NCBI GenBank assembly: GCA_008086245.1
Contig: VSIX01000066.1
Location: 1 to 8,811 of the forward strand
DNA length: 8,811 bases
Source: Candidatus Mcinerneyibacterium aminivorans
GTDB lineage: Bacteria; Macinerneyibacteriota; Macinerneyibacteria; Macinerneyibacteriales; Macinerneyibacteriaceae
Reading direction: 5' to 3'
Shown here: in pieces, positions 1 to 8,048 of the stretch
How the letters are laid out: the number at the start of each line of letters is the position of its first letter
Position numbering within the stretch: position 1 is the first letter of the stretch
Translations under genes and position numbers: made by a program
The notes under the pieces: model-generated
Database searches by the model: none
What the model saw: only the letters and a program-made list of their open reading frames with translations
What the model was told of the DNA's origin: nothing

Positions 1-881
1 ATGATATCGTAATTTGCTTTTTTATTTAAATATTCAAGTTCATCTTTAGAATTTTTAAGAACATAATCAAAGATATATTTCAACATATCCTCCGCAAGAT
101 TCATTATATCATCAAGATCCGCAAAGGCAACTTCGGGTTCAATCATCCATAGTTCTGCAAGATGTCTCGGAGTATTGGAATTTTCAGCCCTGAAAGCAGG
201 ACAGAAATTGTAAACTTTTCTAAAAGCAGAAGCATAGGTTTCTATTTCAAGCTGACCGCTAACCGTCAAATTGGTTTCTTTTGCAAAGAAATCCTCTGAA
301 TAATCTATATTCCCCTCGCTGTCTTTTGGGACATCTTTTAAATCAAAAGTTGTAACTTTAAACATTTCGCCAGCTCCCTCGCAATCACTTCCTGTTATAA
401 GCGGGGTGTGCACCTCCACAAAGTTTCTCTTTTGGAAAAACCTGTGAACGGCAAAAGATAGATTATTCCTAATTTTAAAAACGGCATGAAAGGTGTTGGT
501 TCGGGGTCTTAGGTGTGCAATCTCCCTCAAAAATTCATAGCTGTGTTTTTTCTTCTGAACCGGAAAATCTGGAGAGGATCCTCCTATAACACTTATTTCT
601 TTTGATTGAATTTCAAATTTCTGTCCGCCACCGGGAGATTCTACAAGCTCTCCCCTAACGGAAATAGCTGCACCAATGTTTATACTTTTTACATCTTCAA
701 AATTATCCAGTTTGTTATCAAACACAACCTGTATGTTTTTAAAATTGGTACCGTCATTGACCTCTATAAACCCGAATTTTTTCATATCTCTCAATGTTTT
801 TACCCAGCCCTTAATCTGAATATCTTCATTTAAATATTTGCTATAATTCTCAAATATTTCCCTTAATTCCAGTTCTTTCAT
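1..881 (-). CDS. asnS: Asparaginyl-tRNA synthetase, N-terminal part (cut by window edge)
   Basis: Class II aminoacyl-tRNA synthetase that charges tRNA-Asn with asparagine in the cytoplasm. Translating the minus strand from the ATG at 881 gives 293 open codons to the window edge; the family is usually about 430-465 residues, so the C-terminal third, including motif 3, lies outside. An OB-fold anticodon-binding domain comes first (about residues 20-100, with [12 protein letters not shown] and GFIEVNDGT). The catalytic core follows: motif 1 region [16 protein letters not shown] (148-163), then [12 protein letters not shown], and motif 2 [14 protein letters not shown] followed by WMIEPE (230-250). 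GEMF and [11 protein letters not shown] favour AsnRS over AspRS. A short insert at about 180-200 ([17 protein letters not shown]) resembles those in Bacteroidetes-like AsnRS, from memory. The start overlaps the gyrA stop by 4 bp (ATGA), so translation is probably coupled to gyrA. Presence of AsnRS suggests direct charging rather than transamidation for tRNA-Asn. Confidence 0.95.
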   Translation of the reverse strand, partial: MKELELREIFENYSKYLNEDIQIKGWVKTLRDMKKFGFIEVNDGTNFKNIQVVFDNKLDNFEDVKSINIGAAISVRGELVESPGGGQKFEIQSKEISVIGGSSPDFPVQKKKHSYEFLREIAHLRPRTNTFHAVFKIRNNLSFAVHRFFQKRNFVEVHTPLITGSDCEGAGEMFKVTTFDLKDVPKDSEGNIDYSEDFFAKETNLTVSGQLEIETYASAFRKVYNFCPAFRAENSNTPRHLAELWMIEPEVAFADLDDIMNLAEDMLKYIFDYVLKNSKDELEYLNKKANYDI

Positions 882-3376
882 TCTTCATCCTCCCCATCAT
901 CCTTTTTATTTTCTTCGGTATTTTCTTCCTTCTCTTCTACCTTTTCTTTTTCATCCTGATATTTTGAAATATCCTTAAGTGTATCACCTTTATTAAGGTT
1001 TATAAATTTCACTCCTACTGTATTTCTTCCCTGCACTCTTATTTCATTTGTATTAACCCTTACCATCTGTCCCTTTTCTGTGATGGCAAATATGTGATTA
1101 TCGGGTTTTACCTTCATTGCAGTAACCATTTGCCCGGTCTTCTCATTGATGTTCATTGCGATAACACCTTTTCCCGCTCTTCCCTGGGGTGAAAATTCTT
1201 CTACTTCAGTTTTCTTGCTGTATCCATTTTCGGACATAAAAATAAGAGTATCATCTTCATTAACATCTTCAATTTCAATAACCTCATCATTTTTTCTCAG
1301 TTTCATACCTATTATTCCCATAGCCGTTCTGGTCTGAGCTTTAATTTCATCTTCTCTGATTCTTATACCGTATCCTTTTTTTGAAAACATCATGAAGGTT
1401 CCCTTATCTTTAATTTTCATAACGGATTTAAGCTCATCTCCATCTCTTAATTTTATTGCAATAAGTCCCCTCTTTGTAATGTTTTCGAACTCTTCCAGCT
1501 CCGTCTTTTTTACATATCCTTCTTTTGTAGCATACAGTACAGAAAAATCATCCTGGAAAGAATCTACGGTAATATAATCGATTATTCTCTCATCCTTCTC
1601 AAGCATAATTAAATTTCTTAGCGATAATCCCCTTGCAGTTCTGCTCATTTCAGGAATATCAAGAGTATTAAGCTGATGCACCATCCCTTTATTTGTAAAT
1701 AACAGCAGCTTATCATGTGTAGAACATAAAAACAGGGACTGAACGAAATCATTATCTATTGTACTCAAGCCTATAAGTCCCTTACCTCCTCTTCTCTGCG
1801 TTCTGTAGGTAGATTCGGGGACTCTCTTTATAAAACCTCTATGTGTAATTGTTATAACAACATCTTCTTCCTGTATTAAGTCCAATCTGTCAAATTCTTC
1901 AACCTTATCAATAATCAGAGTTCTTCTCGGTACATTAAATTTATCATTAACTTCATCCAGCTCTTCCTTAATTATTTCAATCAACAAGCTTTCATTGTTA
2001 AGTATTTCCTTATAATAGTTTATTTTTTGTATTAAATCCTTATATTCTTCCTCCAGCTTCTGCACTTCCAAACTGGTCAATCGCTGAAGCCTCATGTCCA
2101 GAATTGCTTTAGCCTGTTTGGATGAAAGTTCAAAATTTGATTTCAATCTCTCTTTTGCATCATCTACATCATTTGATTTTTTTATAATTGCAACAACCTC
2201 ATCTATATTTGCAAGTGCGATTCTCAAGCCTTCAATTATGTGTGCCCTCGCTTCGGCTTTTCTTAAAAGATATCTTGTTCTCCTTATTACCACTTCTTTT
2301 CTGTGATCAATAAAATGGTTTAATATCTCTTTTAAACCCATTGTTTTGGGTATCCCATTAACAAGAGCCAGATATCTCATGGAATATGTTTGTTCCAGTC
2401 TCGTTTTTTTATACAGTTTATTAATGATAATATCTACATGGTCCTGCTTTGTGCGTTTAATATCCAGCACGACTCTTATTCCTTCTTTGTTTGTCTCATC
2501 CCTTAAATCTTTAATACCGTCAAGCTTCCCATCTCTTGCCAGTTTAGCTATTTTTTCAATTAATTTTGCTTTGTTTTGTTTATAGGGCAGCTCTGAAATC
2601 ACGAGCGATATTTTACCGTTTTTCTGCACTTCTTTTTTGATTTTTCCTCTTAGTTTAACTTTACCCTTACCTGTTCTAAAAGCATTACGGATACCTTTTT
2701 TTCCTATAATAATACCGGCAGTTGGAAAATCCGGCCCCTTTATATGCTTCATTAGCCCCTTAAGTTTACAATCCGGATTATCAATTAAAAATTTCAAACC
2801 GCTTATGAGTTCATTTAAATTATGGGAAGGTATTTCGGTTGACATACCAACAGCTATCCCCGAAGACCCATTTAAAAGCAGATTGGGGACCATAGAGGGT
2901 AATACTATAGGTTCGGTCTGTGATTCGTCATAATTATCCCTAAAATCAACAGTATTTTTCCCTATATCCTGTAATATATATTCAGAAATCTTGTCCATTC
3001 TAACTTCAGTATATCTCTGTGCCGCCGGCGGATCTCCATCAATAGAACCGAAATTTCCCTGCCCATCCAGCAATGGAACATTATATGTAAAGTCCTGGGC
3101 CATTCTTACCAGGGCATCATAAATAGCCTGATCACCGTGTGGATGGTAATTACCCATTACCTCTCCAACAACTTTTGCACTTTTTCTATGCGGTTTATTA
3201 TATCTTAGACCCAGCTGTTTCATTCCATACAATATTCTTCTCTGAACAGGTTTTAAACCATCTCTAACATCGGGAAGTGCCCGTCCCATTATTGTGCTCA
3301 TGGCATAATCAATATATGCCTGTTTCATCTGTTTTTCTATTTTTACATTTCTTATATTTTTTTTCTCTTCTGACAT
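878..3376 (-). CDS. gyrA: DNA gyrase subunit A
   Basis: The breakage-reunion subunit of DNA gyrase (type IIA topoisomerase), which forms A2B2 with GyrB and introduces negative supercoils using ATP. It has 832 residues, a normal length. The N-terminal winged-helix domain has the catalytic tyrosine at residue 122 in AAQRYTE, exactly as in E. coli. A tower and coiled-coil region follows (about 365-470). The C-terminal beta-pinwheel DNA-wrapping domain begins near 500. Its GyrA box QRRGGKG at 527-533 and repeated blade signatures (GFIKRV, GYVKKT, GYSKKT, GQMVRV) identify gyrase rather than topoisomerase IV ParC. The last 25 or so residues are a Glu/Asp/Lys-rich acidic tail, which in E. coli GyrA is known to modulate wrapping. 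The quinolone pocket reads [10 protein letters not shown]: residue 83 is Gln (codon CAG) where Ser or Thr is usual, while Asp87 is kept. The gene follows gyrB after 13 bp and overlaps asnS by 4 bp. Confidence 0.98.
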   Translation of the reverse strand: MSEEKKNIRNVKIEKQMKQAYIDYAMSTIMGRALPDVRDGLKPVQRRILYGMKQLGLRYNKPHRKSAKVVGEVMGNYHPHGDQAIYDALVRMAQDFTYNVPLLDGQGNFGSIDGDPPAAQRYTEVRMDKISEYILQDIGKNTVDFRDNYDESQTEPIVLPSMVPNLLLNGSSGIAVGMSTEIPSHNLNELISGLKFLIDNPDCKLKGLMKHIKGPDFPTAGIIIGKKGIRNAFRTGKGKVKLRGKIKKEVQKNGKISLVISELPYKQNKAKLIEKIAKLARDGKLDGIKDLRDETNKEGIRVVLDIKRTKQDHVDIIINKLYKKTRLEQTYSMRYLALVNGIPKTMGLKEILNHFIDHRKEVVIRRTRYLLRKAEARAHIIEGLRIALANIDEVVAIIKKSNDVDDAKERLKSNFELSSKQAKAILDMRLQRLTSLEVQKLEEEYKDLIQKINYYKEILNNESLLIEIIKEELDEVNDKFNVPRRTLIIDKVEEFDRLDLIQEEDVVITITHRGFIKRVPESTYRTQRRGGKGLIGLSTIDNDFVQSLFLCSTHDKLLLFTNKGMVHQLNTLDIPEMSRTARGLSLRNLIMLEKDERIIDYITVDSFQDDFSVLYATKEGYVKKTELEEFENITKRGLIAIKLRDGDELKSVMKIKDKGTFMMFSKKGYGIRIREDEIKAQTRTAMGIIGMKLRKNDEVIEIEDVNEDDTLIFMSENGYSKKTEVEEFSPQGRAGKGVIAMNINEKTGQMVTAMKVKPDNHIFAITEKGQMVRVNTNEIRVQGRNTVGVKFINLNKGDTLKDISKYQDEKEKVEEKEENTEENKKDDGEDEE
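888..895 (-). promoter_or_regulatory. asnS ribosome binding site inside the gyrA 3' end
   Basis: The minus strand reads GGGGAGGA, with 6 nt between it and the asnS ATG at 881. These bases also encode part of the Gly-Glu-Asp run at the acidic C-terminus of GyrA. Good spacing plus the ATGA overlap fixes the asnS start. Confidence 0.8.
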
Positions 3377-3385
3377 TTTATCTCA

Positions 3386-3391
3386 CTCCTT
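3386..3391 (-). promoter_or_regulatory. gyrA ribosome binding site
   Basis: AAGGAG on the minus strand lies 9 nt before the gyrA ATG at 3376. Its first two A residues belong to the gyrB TAA stop (3392-3390), so terminating and initiating ribosomes share this spot and translation of the two subunits is probably coupled. Confidence 0.75.
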
Positions 3392-5801
3392 ATATATCAA
3401 GATTTTTTACCAGCAAAGCATTTCTCTGTATAAATTCTTTTCTGGGTTTTGCATCTGATCCCATAAGGGTATCAAAAATATCTACCGCTTCCAAAGCATC
3501 TTCCATTTCTACCCTTAAAAGGACTCTGTTTTCGGGATTCATTGTAGTTTCCCACAGCTGATTTGGATTCATTTCACCAAGTCCCTTATATCTTTGAAGG
3601 GAATATCCTTTTTTCCCTATTTCTTTTATTTGATCAAATAACTCTTTTAAAGAATAAACTTCAATATTATCTTCATTATACAAAATTTCGGCAAGCGGCG
3701 TGGTTCTTTCATCATGATAATCCTCGAGATTTAAACTATATTTCTGCAATTTATTTTCTATTTTAGAAAGATTTGCCAGTTCCTGTACATCCCATATTTC
3801 AACGATATCATCACTGCTAATATCATCCAGAAGAAGCTTATTCTTTCTTCTTTTATTTCTATCCTGAATATATTCAATTTTTGCATCTTCGATAAGCTCA
3901 TTTAACTCATCATTGTCCTGTGCATATTCATATCCCTCTTTATATAAATAGAATATTTTATAATTGGGCAGACCCGCCTCTTCAAGTTCGCGGAAATCCT
4001 TTACATCCATATCCTTGGTGCTCATTTTGATAAGAGCATTTTTAAGGCTTATAATAACATCAAAAAATTTCTTGAGTTTTATTCCTTCAATTTCTTTGCC
4101 ATCCAGTTTTACTTCTACCTCTTCCATTACATTTTCAATCAAAAACTGATTTAACTCCTCTTCGGTCTGGATATATTTAGATTTTCTCCCCCTTTTTACC
4201 TTATAAAGAGGTGGTTGAGCAATATATACATATCCCTGCTCAATTAGTTCGGGATACATTTTATAGAAAAAAGTAAGAAGAAGTGTTCTTATATGTGCTC
4301 CATCCACATCGGCATCGGTCATAATTATAATTTTATGATATCTCAAATTTTCCATATCAAAGGTTTGTCCGTATCCGGTTCCTATCGCGGTAATAAGAGA
4401 TTTGATCTCAGTATTTTTTAAAGCCCTCAATTCTGAAGATTTAAAAACATTTAAAACTTTTCCTCTCAAAGGCAGTATGGCCTGATGTGTCCTATCTCTT
4501 CCCTGCTTTGCTGAACCTCCGGCAGAATTACCCTCAACTATAAAAAGCTCCGTGTTTTCTGGTTTTCTGCTGCTGCAGTCTGCAAGTTTCCCCGGAAGAC
4601 TTGTAACTCCAAGGCCGGAACTTCTTCTTGCAAGGTTCTTTGCTTTTTGTGCCGCCTTTCTTGCCTTTTGAGCCTGCTGGGCTTTTTTAACAATGCTTCT
4701 TGAAGTGGAGGGATGTTCATCAAAAAATATTGAGAACTTATCATTACATATGGATCTAATAATCCCTTTTACTTCCTGGTTTCCCAGTTTTGTTTTTGTC
4801 TGTCCCTCAAACTGAGGATCCGGCACCTTTATTGAAATAACAGCAGTAAGGCCTTCCCGAACATCGCTCCCGGACAGCCTATCATCGTTTTTATTAAACA
4901 TATTCTTATTTTTCGCATATTTATTAATTGATTTTGTAAGAGCGGATTTAAACCCTGTTAGATGTGTTCCCCCCTCTATCGTGTTAATATTATTCACATA
5001 GGAATAAATATTGAATTTTACCGACTGTATATACTGCAGAGCAATTTCTATCTCGATATCATCTTTTACTCCCTCTATATATAATGGTTTATTAAAGATA
5101 ATATCTTCACCTTTATTAAGATAACTAACAAAAGCTTTAACTCCACCTTTATATTTAAAATTTGAAACCTCACCCGACCTCTTATCATCAAGAATCAACC
5201 TTATACCTGCATTTAAAAAAGCAAGCTCTCTCGCTCTTTTTGCAAGAACATCAAAATCAAACTCGGTTTCTGTAAATATTTCCGGATCCGGTTTAAAATG
5301 TATTGTGGTACCGGTTTTACTGGTTTCTCCAATTTCTTTGAGCTCAGATACCTTTTCACCTTTTTCAAAACGCTGCATATATTCTTTCCCGTTTTTGTAA
5401 ACATATGCAATTAAGTATTCGCTCAAAGCATTAACAACAGAAACTCCAACCCCATGCAATCCACCGGAAACCTTATATGTATCCTTATCAAATTTTCCCC
5501 CTGCATGAAGCATTGTCATAACTACTTCGAGGGCGGATTTATCTTTATATACATCATGCTGATCCACCGGAATACCTGCACCATTATCTGAAATTTTAAC
5601 CGAATTATCGGGATTTATCTGAATTTCAATTTTGTCACATCTGCCGGCCATAGCTTCATCAATACTGTTATCAACCACCTCATTAACCAGGTGGTGCAAT
5701 CCTTTGGAATCTGTGCTTCCAATGTACATTGCTGGCCTTTTTCTTACTCCTTCCAGTCCTTTTAAAACTTTGATATTACTAGCATCATATTTTGTCAACA
5801 T
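3390..5801 (-). CDS. gyrB: DNA gyrase subunit B
   Basis: The ATPase and TOPRIM subunit of DNA gyrase, partner of the GyrA encoded just downstream. It has 803 residues, almost the same as E. coli (804). GHKL ATPase: EVVDNSIDEA with general base Glu41 and Asn45, SDNGAGIP (71-78), and the lid motif GGLHGVGVSVVNA (113-125). The transducer domain carries the QTKTKLGN lysine loop (334-341). TOPRIM: EGNSAGGSAKQGRDR with catalytic Glu423, and DADVDGAHIR with metal ligands Asp496, Asp498 and Asp500. A long insertion of roughly 165-190 residues (about 540-730) follows before the conserved QRYKGLGEMNPNQLWETTM; this insertion is typical of Gram-negative GyrB and absent from the roughly 640-residue Firmicute form. 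Residue 425 is Asn (codon AAT) where Asp is usual. The ATG at 5801 sits only 2 nt after the Shine-Dalgarno core; the next codon is TTG, so initiation could be one codon later. No earlier in-frame start exists before a TGA. Confidence 0.98.
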   Translation of the reverse strand: MLTKYDASNIKVLKGLEGVRKRPAMYIGSTDSKGLHHLVNEVVDNSIDEAMAGRCDKIEIQINPDNSVKISDNGAGIPVDQHDVYKDKSALEVVMTMLHAGGKFDKDTYKVSGGLHGVGVSVVNALSEYLIAYVYKNGKEYMQRFEKGEKVSELKEIGETSKTGTTIHFKPDPEIFTETEFDFDVLAKRARELAFLNAGIRLILDDKRSGEVSNFKYKGGVKAFVSYLNKGEDIIFNKPLYIEGVKDDIEIEIALQYIQSVKFNIYSYVNNINTIEGGTHLTGFKSALTKSINKYAKNKNMFNKNDDRLSGSDVREGLTAVISIKVPDPQFEGQTKTKLGNQEVKGIIRSICNDKFSIFFDEHPSTSRSIVKKAQQAQKARKAAQKAKNLARRSSGLGVTSLPGKLADCSSRKPENTELFIVEGNSAGGSAKQGRDRTHQAILPLRGKVLNVFKSSELRALKNTEIKSLITAIGTGYGQTFDMENLRYHKIIIMTDADVDGAHIRTLLLTFFYKMYPELIEQGYVYIAQPPLYKVKRGRKSKYIQTEEELNQFLIENVMEEVEVKLDGKEIEGIKLKKFFDVIISLKNALIKMSTKDMDVKDFRELEEAGLPNYKIFYLYKEGYEYAQDNDELNELIEDAKIEYIQDRNKRRKNKLLLDDISSDDIVEIWDVQELANLSKIENKLQKYSLNLEDYHDERTTPLAEILYNEDNIEVYSLKELFDQIKEIGKKGYSLQRYKGLGEMNPNQLWETTMNPENRVLLRVEMEDALEAVDIFDTLMGSDAKPRKEFIQRNALLVKNLDI

Positions 5802-5803
5802 AA

Positions 5804-5810
5804 CCTCCTT
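5804..5810 (-). promoter_or_regulatory. gyrB ribosome binding site with very short spacing
   Basis: A near-perfect AAGGAGG on the minus strand is followed by only TT before the ATG at 5801. The codon after ATG is TTG, placed 5 nt from the Shine-Dalgarno core, which is a more usual distance. Either codon may be used; the protein differs by one residue. Confidence 0.7.
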
Positions 5811-5921
5811 ATTAGATATATTTCAAAATAACTATCCCTGCATTATATTACCATTTCATAAAGGAATTTTTTCTATTTTTATTCTGTTTACTTGAGAAAT
5901 ACCCTATTTTTCTACTCCGAA

Positions 5922-5949
5922 ATTATACCATAACCGCAACTAAAGTAAA
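5922..5949 (-). promoter_or_regulatory. gyrB-gyrA-asnS promoter (extended -10)
   Basis: On the minus strand a perfect TATAAT (5927-5922) is preceded by TGG, giving an extended -10 (TGnTATAAT). Sixteen bases upstream is TTTACT (5949-5944), a 4/6 match to the -35 consensus. Transcription would begin near 5915, leaving an untranslated leader of about 114 nt before gyrB. I see no convincing riboswitch or attenuator in that leader. Confidence 0.65.
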
Positions 5950-6072
5950 GAAATTAATCAACAATTTATCCTCTTAAATCTTGTTTTTATAAGGCTAAAC
6001 TCGTTTGATTTTTATATTACCCAGCCCCATTATAGAAATATATTTCCATTTTATCATCTATCAACAAATTAA

Positions 6073-6100
6073 TTGACTTTTATGAAAAATATAATATCAT
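6073..6100 (+). promoter_or_regulatory. Candidate promoter of the phosphate-uptake operon
   Basis: TTGACT (6073-6078, 5/6 match to -35) and TATCAT (6095-6100, 5/6 match to -10) are 16 bp apart, so transcription would start near 6107 with a leader of about 18 nt. A perfect TATAAT also lies at 6090-6095, but its -35 position (6067-6072) is poor. AT-rich DNA makes chance matches common. Confidence 0.45.
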
Positions 6101-6113
6101 CAAAAAAAAAGGA

Positions 6114-6119
6114 AGGTGG
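6114..6119 (+). promoter_or_regulatory. Ribosome binding site deciding the DUF47 start
   Basis: AGGTGG, within the purine run at 6109-6119, lies 5 nt before the ATG at 6125. An in-frame GTG at 6116 falls inside this site and so cannot plausibly be the start. Confidence 0.7.
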
Positions 6120-6124
6120 TTATC

Positions 6125-6799
6125 ATGCAGGGTTCATTTATTTCAGAATTATTTCCAAAACATACTCCAATGGAATTACTAATAGAACATGCAAAAATTT
6201 TAAGCGAAGTAACTAAAGATGTAAAACCTCTTGTGGAAAAATATTTCAACCATGAGGATATCGGTGAATTAGTTGACAGAATTTCAGATAAAGAAAGCAA
6301 AGCCGATAAAATTAAATTTAAACTGAGAAAAATGTTTCATAAAAGAATTAAAACTCCTTACACGGCAAAAGACCTTCTTGAATACCTCCATAAACAGGAC
6401 TTTCTAATAGACTCAATTGAGGATATTTCCAAAAAACTCTCTTTGAATCGGATAGATGGACTGGACGAAGAAGTTCAAACCCTTTTTCTGGAACTTGTCG
6501 ATGTAATAATAAAAGCGATGGGATATCTGGAAGAAATGACAGAAAATGCAAAAAAAGCAATCAATACCTCTTTTGCCAAAAAAGTTCTTGATGCAGAAGA
6601 AAGTGATTCAGTAAGAATTGAAGATTTGGAAGGAGAAGTTGATAAGCTTTCACTTAAAATCGGTAAGTGGATTTATAGCCACAAAAATAAATTAAATCCA
6701 ATAGATTTAATTTTCTTTAGAGAATTAGTACTTTTATTTGTTGAGATAGCTGATGAAGCGGAAAATACAGCAGAACTTCTAAATGCATTGATAAAATGA
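6125..6799 (+). CDS. DUF47 family PhoU-like phosphate transport accessory protein
   Basis: A 224-residue, mostly helical, highly charged protein of the DUF47 family (TIGR00153, distantly related to PhoU), with no signal peptide or membrane segment, so cytoplasmic. Recognisable features are the early LFPKHTPMELLIEHAKI, repeated acidic/basic helices (for example DRISDKESKADKIKFKLRK at about 46-64) and the C-terminal ELVLLFVEIADEAENTAELL (199-218), which resembles the PhoU-type E/DxxxD helix. Members are commonly encoded directly before a PiT phosphate transporter, as here with a 29-bp gap, and are thought to regulate it; the molecular mechanism is not well defined, so a specific function is inference from family and context. 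The start chosen is the ATG at 6125, 5 nt after AGGTGG; the in-frame GTG at 6116 overlaps that site. Confidence 0.9.
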   Translation: MQGSFISELFPKHTPMELLIEHAKILSEVTKDVKPLVEKYFNHEDIGELVDRISDKESKADKIKFKLRKMFHKRIKTPYTAKDLLEYLHKQDFLIDSIEDISKKLSLNRIDGLDEEVQTLFLELVDVIIKAMGYLEEMTENAKKAINTSFAKKVLDAEESDSVRIEDLEGEVDKLSLKIGKWIYSHKNKLNPIDLIFFRELVLLFVEIADEAENTAELLNALIK

Positions 6800-6817
6800 C
6801 ATAGTTCCTGCTAAAGG

Positions 6818-6824
6818 AAAGGAG
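6818..6824 (+). promoter_or_regulatory. Ribosome binding site of the PiT gene
   Basis: AAAGGAG lies 4 nt before the ATG at 6829, within the 29-bp gap after the DUF47 stop. No terminator-like hairpin occurs in the gap, consistent with one transcript. Confidence 0.65.
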
Positions 6825-6828
6825 ACCT

Positions 6829-8040
6829 ATGACTACAATTTTAATATTAGCAATAATAGTTGGCTTTATTATGGCTATGGCAATAGGTGCCAATGATGTT
6901 GCCAACTCAATGGCATCAGCAGTTGGAGCCAAAGCCATAACAATAAAGCAGGCAGTTATTATAGCTTTTCTACTTGAATTTGCCGGAGCTTATTTTTTCG
7001 GCCAGATGGTTACAAATACTATTAGAAAAGGAATAGTTGATCCTAACTTAATCACCAATTATAAAATGTTAATAGCAGGTGGTTTTGCAGCACTAATTTC
7101 TGCTGCACTGTGGGTTTTTCTGGCAACAGTTTTTTCCCTGCCGGTATCAACAACACATGCTATTGTAGGAGGAATGACAGGTTTTGGAATCGCAGCTCTT
7201 GGTTGGGGAGCAATTAACTGGTTAATAATTGTATTTATTGTAGCAAGCTGGTTTTTATCGCCATTTTTGGGAGGATTGCTATCATATATAGTTTTCAAGA
7301 TAATTTCAAGCACAATACTGCATAAGGATGACCCCTTAAAAGCAGCCAAAAAGGTTGGGCCTGTAATGACGGGAATTACTTTTTTTATAATAATGTTAAT
7401 GTTAATGAAAAAAGGTCTGCATCTGGACAATTTCTTTTTAATCGTTGGAGTTTCCCTTGTTACAGGACTTATTGCCTCTATCGTGGGATATTTTTTAATA
7501 AGAAATTTAAAAGCAAAAAAAGAAAATGGTTACGAAGCCACTGAAAAAATATTTAGAAACATCCAGGTTATTACATCCTGTTATGTTTCACTGGCACACG
7601 GTTCAAACGATGTTGCAAATGCTATAGGACCTCTGGCTGCAATTATTGTAGCAGCTACAACTCAATCGGTAGGAACAACAGCGGAAATTCCAAAGTTTAT
7701 TCTCGCTATTGGAGGTTTAGGAATTGCTATCGGAGTTGCCGCATGGGGACACAGAGTAATGAAAACCGTTGGCGAAGGTATTACTGAACTTACCAACACA
7801 AGAGGTTTTTCAATTGACTTTGCTACAGCCTCAACCGTGTTTCTGGCATCAGTGCTCGGTCTACCGGTATCTTCCACACATACCGTAGTTGGAGCTGTAA
7901 CCGGTGTTGGATATGCCCGGGGACTGGAAGCAATAAATGTTGATAAACTAAAAGAAATAGCTTTATCGTGGGTTTTAACTGTTCCACTTGCAGCAATTAC
8001 CTCAGGACTGCTTTTTGAACTCTTTAAATATTGGATATAA
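6829..8040 (+). CDS. pit: Inorganic phosphate transporter, PiT family (PHO4)
   Basis: An integral membrane secondary transporter taking up inorganic phosphate with Na+ or H+; the sequence does not tell me which ion. It has 403 residues, typical of compact bacterial PiT proteins. It shows the family's inverted two-fold repeat: GANDVANS (20-27) with PVSTTH (105-110) in the first half, and GSNDVANA (258-265) with PVSSTH (346-351) in the second. The GxNDVAN motifs carry the Asn and Asp residues known to bind phosphate and cations. About ten to twelve hydrophobic segments are visible (for example 4-19, 40-58, 80-101, 129-157, 181-193, 202-224, 288-306, 333-345, 378-396), with a hydrophilic loop at about 225-245 (RNLKAKKENGYEATEK). 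It follows the DUF47 gene, its usual partner, and is followed after 8 bp by trmB. I see nothing truncated or missing. Confidence 0.96.
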   Translation: MTTILILAIIVGFIMAMAIGANDVANSMASAVGAKAITIKQAVIIAFLLEFAGAYFFGQMVTNTIRKGIVDPNLITNYKMLIAGGFAALISAALWVFLATVFSLPVSTTHAIVGGMTGFGIAALGWGAINWLIIVFIVASWFLSPFLGGLLSYIVFKIISSTILHKDDPLKAAKKVGPVMTGITFFIIMLMLMKKGLHLDNFFLIVGVSLVTGLIASIVGYFLIRNLKAKKENGYEATEKIFRNIQVITSCYVSLAHGSNDVANAIGPLAAIIVAATTQSVGTTAEIPKFILAIGGLGIAIGVAAWGHRVMKTVGEGITELTNTRGFSIDFATASTVFLASVLGLPVSSTHTVVGAVTGVGYARGLEAINVDKLKEIALSWVLTVPLAAITSGLLFELFKYWI

Positions 8041-8048
8041 ATTAAAAA

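Larger units (their letters stand above)
5811..6108. other. Divergent intergenic control region
   Basis: About 300 bp of very AT-rich DNA separates gyrB (leftward) from the DUF47 gene (rightward). It contains the gyrB promoter and leader and the candidate rightward promoter. The stretch 5970-6055 between them shows no open frame with a ribosome binding site, no RNA gene and no strong hairpin. Two related motifs occur, one beside each promoter: AAATTAATCAACAATTT at 5951-5967 and ATCAACAAATTAATTGA at 6060-6076. No Pho-box-like tandem repeat was recognised despite the phosphate genes. Confidence 0.6.

Noticed and set aside
606-833. Open frame on the plus strand within the asnS region
   Set aside because: It is antisense to clear AsnRS coding sequence and shows no family resemblance or ribosome binding site.
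4538-4744. Open frame on the minus strand inside gyrB
   Set aside because: It is an out-of-frame overlap of the conserved TOPRIM coding sequence.
878-5801. Possibility that the pair is topoisomerase IV (parC/parE)
   Set aside because: The GyrA box QRRGGKG and the full set of pinwheel blades identify gyrase.
5842-5847. Second TATAAT on the minus strand nearer to gyrB
   Set aside because: It has no acceptable -35 at normal spacing and no TG extension, so it is weaker than the site at 5922-5927; a secondary promoter cannot be excluded.
5895-5915. Hairpin in the gyrB leader (AGAAAAATA with TATTTCT)
   Set aside because: The stem needs a bulge and is nearly all A/T, so it is not convincing as a regulatory structure.
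6116-6118. GTG start for the DUF47 gene
   Set aside because: It falls inside the AGGTGG ribosome binding site that suits the ATG at 6125.
7059-7430. 123-codon open frame on the minus strand inside pit
   Set aside because: It lies antisense to conserved transporter sequence; its composition reflects the hydrophobic codons of the other strand.
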